Shown here one piece after another: positions 1-5,282 of a DNA stretch of 14,738 nucleotides. Positions within the stretch are counted from its first letter, which is position 1; each line of letters opens with the position of its first letter. This DNA is from an uncultured Eubacteriales bacterium. GTDB lineage: Bacteria > Bacillota > Clostridia > Tissierellales > Peptoniphilaceae. The notes beneath the pieces are model-generated. The model had not been told where the DNA came from, searched no databases, and saw only the letters and a program-made list of their open reading frames with translations. A program made the translations under genes and the position numbers. The stretch is taken from assembly GCA_902488815.1 (NCBI GenBank), contig CABTXP010000029.1:1-14738 (forward strand). The letters are read 5' to 3'.

Positions 1-109
1 CTGCTGCTGATACTCCGAATTCTTCTTCCAATCCTTTAACAGCTTCTGCTAATTCCATTACTGTTAAACCTTTAATTTCTTCAATAAGTGCTTGAACTTT
101 TTCTGACAT
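1..109 (-). CDS. rplL: 50S ribosomal protein L7/L12, N-terminal part (cut by window edge)
   Basis: This is the N-terminal dimerisation domain of ribosomal stalk protein L7/L12, which recruits translation GTPases to the ribosome. The 36 visible residues start MSEKVQALIEEIKGLTVMEL and end in EEFGVSAA, the beginning of the Ala-rich hinge, so the remainder lies beyond position 1. The ATG at 109-107 is preceded by an ideal AGGAGGT (122-116) six bases upstream. It lies directly behind rplJ in the same direction, the universal rplJ-rplL order. It should share the rplJ promoter and L10-leader control. Confidence 0.95.
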   Translation of the reverse strand, partial: MSEKVQALIEEIKGLTVMELAEAVKGLEEEFGVSAA

Positions 110-136
110 TTTTTTACCTCCTAAATTATGCCGCCA

Positions 137-673
137 TTATGCAGCTTCTGATTCTTTCTTTTCTTGAATAGCTTGCAATACTACTGCAAGTCCTCTGATA
201 TTTCCTTGTAGTACATTTACAAGTCCTTGTACCGGTGTATTTAACATGCCCAATAGTTGAGCCACAAGTACTTCCTTCGGCGGTAGTTTTGCAAGTGATT
301 CAATGCCTTTGACATCTAATACTTTGCCGTCTACAAGACCTGCCTTTAATTCAATTGCCGGGTGATCTTTTGCAAATTCCGCAGCAACCTTTGCCGCTGA
401 AACTTCATCACCGTTTGAAAAAGCAATTGCTGAAGGGCCGACTAAAAACTCAGCCATTTCTTCGTGGCCTGATTCGTCGAAAGCTCTTCTCATTAATGTG
501 TTTTTGTAAACTTTATAGTCTACATCCAACTCTCTAAATTTACTTCTAAGTTCCGTAGCTTCTTCAACTGTAAGTCCACTGTAGTTAACTAATACAATGC
601 CCTTTGAATTTTCAATCTTTTCTTTGATTTCAGATACAAGGTCCGCTTTTTGTTGAAGTATTTCGTCTTTCAT
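137..673 (-). CDS. rplJ: 50S ribosomal protein L10
   Basis: L10 anchors the L7/L12 dimers to 23S rRNA at the base of the ribosomal stalk. The 178-residue product is of normal length for the family and carries the typical N-terminal half, with a KGIVLVNYSGLTVEEATELR-type segment and the YKVYKNTLMRRA signature. This is followed by the LVGPSAIAF segment and a C-terminal helix (near the end, GLAVVLQAIQEKKE) that binds L7/L12. The ATG at 673-671 is preceded by GGGAGGTG. It is followed by rplL after a 27-base gap. Upstream is an L10 leader with an intrinsic terminator, so expression is expected to be autoregulated by the L10-L12 complex through attenuation, as established in Bacillus subtilis. Confidence 0.97.
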   Translation of the reverse strand: MKDEILQQKADLVSEIKEKIENSKGIVLVNYSGLTVEEATELRSKFRELDVDYKVYKNTLMRRAFDESGHEEMAEFLVGPSAIAFSNGDEVSAAKVAAEFAKDHPAIELKAGLVDGKVLDVKGIESLAKLPPKEVLVAQLLGMLNTPVQGLVNVLQGNIRGLAVVLQAIQEKKESEAA

Positions 674-691
674 AATTCACCTCCCGGAAAA

Positions 692-717
692 TAAAAAAAA
701 TCTCACGCCGCGTGAGA
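692..717 (-). terminator. Leader terminator (attenuator) upstream of rplJ
   Basis: On the minus strand, TCTCACGC and GCGTGAGA form a nearly perfect stem (701-717), followed directly by a run of T (700-693). It lies between the L10 leader and the rplJ start, only about 20 bases from the start codon, so it can only act as a conditional terminator. This fits the known attenuation of rplJL operons. Confidence 0.85.
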
Positions 718-788
718 TGAACAATCAAATAAGATTATAAACCTCGGTAGGATTATTAAAGCTTCGCTCCCTACTGTCTGCGGCTAAC
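718..788 (-). promoter_or_regulatory. Ribosomal protein L10 leader (autoregulatory RNA)
   Basis: Read on the minus strand, the RNA begins GUUAGCCGCAGACAGUAGG and continues through AAGCUUUAAUAAUCCUACCG, which closely resembles the L10-leader consensus. GUAGG (774-770) pairs with CCUAC (751-747) around the purine-rich internal segment. The L10-L12 complex binds such leaders. The element starts at the predicted transcription start and is followed by the terminator at 717-692. Confidence 0.85.
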
Positions 789-794
789 ATACAT

Positions 795-823
795 ATATTA
801 ATAGGGAAAGCCACCGGTGTCAA
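795..823 (-). promoter_or_regulatory. rplJL promoter embedded in the birA 3' end
   Basis: On the minus strand the sequence shows a consensus -35 TTGACA (823-818), a 17-base spacer and a -10 TAATAT (800-795). The predicted start is near 788, exactly where the L10 leader begins. The -35 lies in the birA Leu-Asp-Thr codons, and the first three bases of the -10 are the birA TAA stop codon. Confidence 0.85.
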
Positions 824-1604
824 GTGTTTTTACGGAAACTTCTCCCGATTTTAATAAAATTTCTCCCCCATCGGTTAATACTTTTAAATATCCCTTCACA
901 TCTATGCCGGAAACTATACCCGTGTACTTTTTATTTTCTTCAATAAAATAAACTTCTCTTTCCTTTAACATGTGATACTTTTCAAAATATTTTACAATGT
1001 CCTCGCCCCTTGCGTCCTTCAATTCATAGAAAGAATTTAAAATTTCCGCGGCGATTTTGTTTTTGTCTTCATCTGTGAAAATTGTTCCCGCAATTTTTGA
1101 AACTTCTTCGGAGAAGTCGCGGGTGTTAATATTTATTCCAATGCCTACGACACACTTTTTGATCTCTCCCGTTTCAATATCAACTCTACCTTCCGTAAGT
1201 ATACCTGCAACTTTTTTGCCGTGAAGGTAAAGGTCGTTAACCCACTTGAGCTTTAGGTCGTCTTCATACTTAATCAAAACTCTGTGTGCCGCCACCACTG
1301 CTCTTATAGTTGTGAGAGTGTCTATGGGATAAAATTTTTTATCTATTACAAAGCTCATATAAAGACCGTCCTTCGGCGACTCAAAAGTTCTGCCAAAGCG
1401 ACCTCTGCCTTTAAGCTGCAAGTCGGCAAGAGCCGTCTCAAAATTTTTTCTTTCTTCTATGCCTTCTTTAAGGTATGTATTTGTAGAATCAATTTCAAAA
1501 AAGGTGTGTATGTCTATGCCCTTTAAGTCCTCTGTCAAATATTCTCTTATGGTTTCTTTACAAAAGATCCGTCCCTCTTCTCTTAAAGCTCTCCTCTTGT
1601 CCAT
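798..1604 (-). CDS. birA: Biotin--[acetyl-CoA-carboxylase] ligase, monofunctional (group I BirA)
   Basis: The enzyme activates biotin with ATP to biotinyl-AMP and attaches it to the lysine of biotin carboxyl carrier domains, such as that of acetyl-CoA carboxylase. The 268 residues include the biotin/adenylate loop GRGRFGR (66-72), the active-site KWVND (120-124), KVAGIL (131-136) and GIGININ (154-160). They end in a small SH3-like C-terminal domain (about 222-262, with TGIVSGIDVKGYL). The N-terminus has only about 30 residues before the catalytic domain and no winged-helix domain, so it should not act as the biotin operon repressor. The ATG at 1604 has AAGGAG upstream. The -10 box of the rplJL promoter includes its stop codon. 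Confidence 0.93.
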   Translation of the reverse strand: MDKRRALREEGRIFCKETIREYLTEDLKGIDIHTFFEIDSTNTYLKEGIEERKNFETALADLQLKGRGRFGRTFESPKDGLYMSFVIDKKFYPIDTLTTIRAVVAAHRVLIKYEDDLKLKWVNDLYLHGKKVAGILTEGRVDIETGEIKKCVVGIGININTRDFSEEVSKIAGTIFTDEDKNKIAAEILNSFYELKDARGEDIVKYFEKYHMLKEREVYFIEENKKYTGIVSGIDVKGYLKVLTDGGEILLKSGEVSVKTLDTGGFPY

Positions 1605-1613
1605 TACAACTCC

Positions 1614-1642
1614 TTGACTAAATTTTGTATTTTTATTATACT
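1614..1642 (+). promoter_or_regulatory. Promoter of tRNA-Ser / SRP RNA unit
   Basis: TTGACT at 1614-1619 and TATACT at 1637-1642 are separated by exactly 17 bases. The predicted start is near 1649, about 11 bases before the mature tRNA 5' end. The -35 abuts the ribosome binding site of birA on the opposite strand. The same A/T stretch contains TATAAT on the minus strand (1640-1635), which could serve as the -10 of birA, although I see no good -35 for it. Confidence 0.85.
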
Positions 1643-1659
1643 ATATATTCGATACACAT

Positions 1660-1749
1660 GGAGAGATGTCCGAGAGGTTGAAGGAGCACGCCTGGAAAGC
1701 GTGTATAGGAGTAATCTTATCGGGGGTTCGAATCCCCCTCTCTCCGCCA
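1660..1749 (+). tRNA. tRNA-Ser(GGA)
   Basis: This is a class II tRNA of 90 nt. The acceptor stem is GGAGAGA (1660-1666) with TCTCTCC, discriminator G, and CCA encoded at 1747-1749. The anticodon stem CACGC/GCGTG (1687-1691/1699-1703) encloses CTGGAAA with anticodon GGA at 1694-1696, which reads UCC and UCU serine codons. A long variable arm follows (TATAGGAGTAATCTTATC, 1704-1721), then a GGGGG-TTCGAAT-CCCCC T arm. The long variable arm is diagnostic for Ser, Leu or Tyr, and the anticodon settles Ser. Confidence 0.97.
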
Positions 1750-1759
1750 GTATAAAATT

Positions 1760-2027
1760 TGCCGTGCTAAGTGGGGAATTAGCGGTGCCCTGTACTCTCA
1801 ATCCGCTACAGTGAGACTGAATTCCCTATCGAGGCCTTAAATTGTATAGCCTGCCCGATGTAAGTAGTGATGAAGGCAGGGCCTTGCGCAATGGAAACTT
1901 TCGAACCGTGTCAGGTCTTGACGGAAGCAGCACTAAGAGAGAACTTTCATGTGCCGCAAGCTCCCCCTGCCGGAGCCGGCTGCACCGGTACCGTATATAA
2001 TTTATTGTCGACATAGGGTGCACGGTT
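1760..2027 (+). ncRNA. ffs: Signal recognition particle RNA, large Gram-positive type (6S/scRNA-like with Alu domain)
   Basis: The RNA scaffolds Ffh in co-translational targeting of membrane and secreted proteins. The ends pair (CCGTGC 1762-1767 with GCACGG 2020-2025). The 5' Alu domain has GTGGGGAATTAGCGGTGCCCTG- and AATCCGCT-type segments that closely follow the B. subtilis scRNA. The S domain contains GTGTCAGGTC (1908-1917) and GGAAGCAGCACTAAG (1923-1937), the Ffh-binding symmetric and asymmetric loops of helix 8. The length, about 268 nt, is typical for the Firmicutes form. The apical tetraloop reads UGAC (1919-1922), closed by a U-G pair, not the common C-GGAA-G. The gene starts about 10 nt after tRNA-Ser with no promoter or terminator between them, so the two are probably processed from one transcript. 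Confidence 0.95.
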
Positions 2028-2033
2028 ACATAT

Positions 2034-2064
2034 GAGCTTCAATTTTATTGGAGCTCTTTTTTTT
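2034..2064 (+). terminator. Intrinsic terminator after SRP RNA
   Basis: GAGCTTCAAT (2034-2043) pairs with ATTGGAGCTC (2047-2056), leaving a TTT loop and one T-G pair. Eight T residues follow (2057-2064). It closes the tRNA-Ser/SRP RNA unit seven bases after the 3' end of the SRP RNA. Confidence 0.93.
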
Positions 2065-2103
2065 ATGCTCATAAATCTTACAAAAATGTAATTACTTTAA
2101 TAA

Positions 2104-2140
2104 AATTGTAACTATTTGCAACAATTGCCTATGATATAAT
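2104..2140 (+). promoter_or_regulatory. Extended -10 promoter with overlapping dyad, upstream of ABC operon
   Basis: TGATATAAT (2132-2140) is an extended -10 element, and no well-spaced -35 is visible. Just upstream, AATTGT (2104-2109) and ACAATT (2121-2126) form an inverted repeat with an 11-base spacer that covers the -35 region and could be an operator. The predicted start near 2147 would leave a leader of only about 9 bases before the ATG at 2156. The promoter is supported by the motif; the operator is a guess. Confidence 0.55.
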
Positions 2141-2155
2141 CATCATGAGGTGTAT

Positions 2156-3217
2156 ATGGAACCGTTAATTAAAATCAGAAATTTAAAAAGAATATACAAA
2201 ATGGGAACTGAAAAAGTCTATGCCTTAAACGGTGTCGACCTTGACATATATCAAGGAGAGATCCTCTGCCTCTTGGGCACATCAGGTAGCGGCAAGAGTA
2301 CTCTACTTAATATGATTGCAGGTCTTGACAGGCCCACTGAGGGCACGATCCAAATAGGCAATGTAGATTTCACAGGTCTATCCGAGGCAAAGGTGACTCA
2401 TTTCAGACAGCTCTATGTAGGCTTCGTCTTTCAATCCTACAACCTTATCCCCACACTCTCCGCATTGGACAATGTGGCACTTGGTTTAATCTTTAAAGGC
2501 GTGCCTAAAAAGGAAAGAGACAGGCAGTCTATGGAGATTTTGGAAAAAGTAGGCCTTGGAGACAGAGTTCATCACAAGCCAAGCGAGATGAGCGGCGGGC
2601 AGCAACAAAGGGTTTCAATTGCAAGAGCCTTTGTGGACAAGCCGCGAATAGTTTTTGCCGACGAGCCCACAGGTAACTTGGACACTAAGACTTCCTTTGA
2701 AGTTATGAATTTAATGTGTCAAATGGCAAGGGACTACAACCAGACCCTGATTATCGTAACTCACGACGTGGATACAAGTATTTACGCCGACAGAATTGTA
2801 GAGCTTCGAGACGGCAAGATCGTAAGAGAAGAATTAAACGACGCCGAAATTCCGAAAAAAGGACAGGAAAAGAAACCTAAGGCTGAAGAAGAAACTCCGA
2901 CCGATAAAGTAAGTGATGAAACTTCAGAAGTAACAGAAACTCCGACTGAGGAAGCAAGTGATGAAGCTTCGGAAGTAAAAGAAACTCCATCCGAGGAAAT
3001 TGAAAATGCCGATGCAGATACTTCGGAAACGATGGTCGGCGAAGTTGAAGATATAGAAGAAGATCGTGAAGAGGAAGGCATTGGAGAGCCACAAGAAGTA
3101 ATTGAAGAGGCTGAAGCCGAACCTTCCGGGGGGAAAGACGAGGAAAATAATTCCCTTAATATAGATGAAGATAAAAGTGAAAGCGAGGAGAAAAATGAGA
3201 ACACTGAAGAAAAATAA
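2156..3217 (+). CDS. ABC transporter ATP-binding protein, MacB/LolD type, with long acidic C-terminal tail
   Basis: This is the ATPase of a type VII (MacB-like) ABC system. Numbered from the ATG at 2156 (353 residues), it has Walker A GTSGSGKST (41-49), Q-loop Gln93, signature MSGGQQQR (145-152), Walker B IVFADE (165-170) and H-loop His203. LDNVALGLIFKGV and GLDRPTEG are typical of the MacB/LolD group. The catalytic domain ends near residue 228. The remaining 125 residues are very rich in Glu, Asp, Ser and Thr, with two copies of a 15-residue unit (ETPTDKVSDETSEVT, ETPTEEASDEASEVK) and the start of a third. LolD-type ATPases normally end near 230-240, so the tail is an addition. I prefer the ATG at 2156 to the in-frame GTG at 2150, because the GTG lies inside the GAGGTG ribosome binding site. 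The 3' end overlaps the next gene by 23 bases. Confidence 0.92.
   Translation: MEPLIKIRNLKRIYKMGTEKVYALNGVDLDIYQGEILCLLGTSGSGKSTLLNMIAGLDRPTEGTIQIGNVDFTGLSEAKVTHFRQLYVGFVFQSYNLIPTLSALDNVALGLIFKGVPKKERDRQSMEILEKVGLGDRVHHKPSEMSGGQQQRVSIARAFVDKPRIVFADEPTGNLDTKTSFEVMNLMCQMARDYNQTLIIVTHDVDTSIYADRIVELRDGKIVREELNDAEIPKKGQEKKPKAEEETPTDKVSDETSEVTETPTEEASDEASEVKETPSEEIENADADTSETMVGEVEDIEEDREEEGIGEPQEVIEEAEAEPSGGKDEENNSLNIDEDKSESEEKNENTEEK
2891..3000 (+). repeat. 45-bp tandem repeat encoding the acidic tail of the ATPase
   Basis: Two adjacent 45-base units (2891-2935 and 2936-2980), each starting GAAACTCCGAC, are followed by a partial third copy that starts at 2981 (GAAACTCCATCCGAGGAA). The copies have diverged, mostly at codon level, and stay in frame. 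They encode 15-residue Glu/Thr/Ser-rich units. The tract probably grew by slippage or unequal recombination. Confidence 0.85.
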
Positions 3218-5282
3218 ACTTTTTATTATTTTATTGGCACTGATGTTAATACTGCCTATTGGTCAAGTGTTTGCTACAGGCGGCGGAGCAAATATCAAAT
3301 TAAATGTAAGACTACTTGACCAAACAATTCAAATGGGAAGAAATCAAGGCCATGATGAAGTTGGCGTAGTAATTGAAAACCCTTCAGAAACAGATATTCA
3401 AAATTTAACAGCTCAAGCAAGAATTGAAAATCCTACAACTGTATTTATCCAAGGTGACGGTTTCTTATTTGACGGTCAAGAAGATATAGCTAAAGGTCAG
3501 TCTTTTAGAAACGGTAAAATTAAGTTGTACACTAATAACATCAAAGAATCTACTACGGTACCTGTTAATATTGTTTTACGTTACTATGTAAACAATAATC
3601 TTATTGAACAATCTGAAACTGTTTATGTACGTGTAGAAGTTGCAAATGCAAAAGACCCGGCAATTGAAATCAGAAAAGTTGACAGCCTATGGCCCACAGG
3701 AGTGGAAGCGGGCAAGTCTTTCCAAGTAGGTTTTCAAGTTATTAACACGGGAGAAGCAGTTGCAAAAAACATTAAGGTTAAATTAAAGGGACTTAAAGAC
3801 GACGGCATTACCCTTGCATCAGGACTTACAACTGCTGACATTACAAGACTTGAACCTAGACAGTCTACATACATCACTTTTAATTTAAAGACAAATAAGA
3901 CTATTAAACCGGGAAGCTTTATGCTTTCACTTGATTATTCATTTGTAGGAGAGTTTAGCGACACAAGCAAACCTCCCACTACAGGAGAATACGAGTTTAC
4001 AATTGACGTGTTAAAGTCTTCGGAAGAACCTTCCAACTTGGAATTTCAAGATGTTACATTCCCCACAGGCACAATCCTTAGAAATCAATCAGTTTCCATC
4101 GGATTTAACTTGGTAAACACAGGCAAGACTCCCATTAATGACATTAAAGTAACTGCAACAAGTACTGCAACAGACGGCCTTGCATCAAAGAGTATTTCGA
4201 CAGTTAATACGAAAGTCATTAACCCCAACGCCATGAACTATTACAAGTTCGACTTTATCGTAACACCTTCGGCACAAACTATGAACTACCCCGTTGAGTT
4301 AAAGGCCGTTTATACAGATGACGACGGCGTTGAGAGAACTGTAACTCAAAACACGGGAGTTTTTGTAAAGGCACCTAAGGAAGGCACAGGCACGGAAAAT
4401 TCTTCCACACCTAAGCTTATAATCGAAGAATACTTCTTCTCACCGGATATTATTGAAGCGGGCAAGCCTTTTACAATGCACCTTACAATTTTCAATACAA
4501 ATGCAAATAAGACAGTTAAAAATATTAAATTGTTTTTGACAAGTGATGCACAGGAAAGAACCGGAGAACAACAAGGTGGCGCCGCTCCTTCATCAGCATC
4601 CGTATTTACACCAATTGACTCCTCAAACACATTTTATATTGACTCAATTGCTCCGGGCAAAAGAGTGGACAAGGAAATAACCTTGACTACTGTTCCCGAC
4701 ACTGCTGCAAAGACTTATACAATTGTGGCAAACTTTGAATACGAAGATGCAAAGGCTGAAAAATTTACAGCTACTGAACAAATCGGAGTTCCCGTTGTGC
4801 AACAGGCAAAATTAGGTTTGGGAGAAATTTTGGCACAAGGCCCCTATACCGTTGGCATGGAAAGTCCTCTTTCATTGGAATTTTACAACACGGGCAAGGC
4901 TACTTTATATAATGTCATGGTTAAGATAACAGGCGACGGATTTACAACTGATACTCCAACTTACTACAAGGGCAACTTCACTCCGGGATCCAGCGACCAG
5001 TTCTCATGTAACATTACACCTACGGAAGCGGGACAAAAAAAGGCGACTATCACCTTTACTTACGAAGACTCTACAGGCAACACTCAAGAGAAAAAAGAAG
5101 AGTTTGACTTTACAGTTGAAGATATGCCTGAAATGAGCGAAGACGAAATGGCACCGCCGGCGCCTCAAGGACCTTCAAAAGGCGCAATAATCGGTATTAT
5201 TTCTGCAATAGCGGCAGCAGTTGTTGCGGCAGTTTTAATAATTAAGAAGAGAAAGAACAAGAATAAGGATTTGGAAATCTAA
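3195..5282 (+). CDS. Secreted, membrane-anchored protein with four Ig-like (CARDB/COG1361-type) repeats
   Basis: The 695-residue product has an N-terminal signal peptide (KKNK then a hydrophobic core at about 8-26, probable cleavage after VFA near 27). The extracellular part is about 630 residues of beta-rich repeats, then comes one membrane helix (about 663-683) and a basic stop-transfer end KKRKNKNKD. At least four repeats are visible near 155-272, 280-393, 405-535 and 537-642. Each has the pattern E-AGKSFQVGFQVINTG-A-NIKVKL, as in CARDB/COG1361 S-layer-like proteins. No catalytic motif is seen. The ATG at 3195 follows GAGGAG by four bases; an upstream in-frame ATG at 3165 would put ten basic residues before the signal peptide and lies well inside the preceding gene. 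The stop overlaps the permease ATG (TAATG). Its position between ATPase and permease suggests it is the extracellular partner of that complex. The family assignment is by pattern only. Confidence 0.85.
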   Translation: MRTLKKNKLFIILLALMLILPIGQVFATGGGANIKLNVRLLDQTIQMGRNQGHDEVGVVIENPSETDIQNLTAQARIENPTTVFIQGDGFLFDGQEDIAKGQSFRNGKIKLYTNNIKESTTVPVNIVLRYYVNNNLIEQSETVYVRVEVANAKDPAIEIRKVDSLWPTGVEAGKSFQVGFQVINTGEAVAKNIKVKLKGLKDDGITLASGLTTADITRLEPRQSTYITFNLKTNKTIKPGSFMLSLDYSFVGEFSDTSKPPTTGEYEFTIDVLKSSEEPSNLEFQDVTFPTGTILRNQSVSIGFNLVNTGKTPINDIKVTATSTATDGLASKSISTVNTKVINPNAMNYYKFDFIVTPSAQTMNYPVELKAVYTDDDGVERTVTQNTGVFVKAPKEGTGTENSSTPKLIIEEYFFSPDIIEAGKPFTMHLTIFNTNANKTVKNIKLFLTSDAQERTGEQQGGAAPSSASVFTPIDSSNTFYIDSIAPGKRVDKEITLTTVPDTAAKTYTIVANFEYEDAKAEKFTATEQIGVPVVQQAKLGLGEILAQGPYTVGMESPLSLEFYNTGKATLYNVMVKITGDGFTTDTPTYYKGNFTPGSSDQFSCNITPTEAGQKKATITFTYEDSTGNTQEKKEEFDFTVEDMPEMSEDEMAPPAPQGPSKGAIIGIISAIAAAVVAAVLIIKKRKNKNKDLEI

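Noticed and set aside
798..1604. BirA as a biotin-responsive repressor
   Set aside because: The N-terminal winged-helix domain is absent, so only the ligase role is supported.
1604..2023. Small open frames on both strands over tRNA-Ser and SRP RNA
   Set aside because: They overlap structured RNA genes whose sequence is fully explained by RNA pairing and consensus.
2782..3204. Long Ser-rich open frame on the minus strand opposite the acidic tail
   Set aside because: It is the antisense of the Glu/Ser-rich tail codons (GAA/GAG read as TTC/CTC), with no ribosome binding site and a low-complexity product. It is a by-product of the repeat composition.
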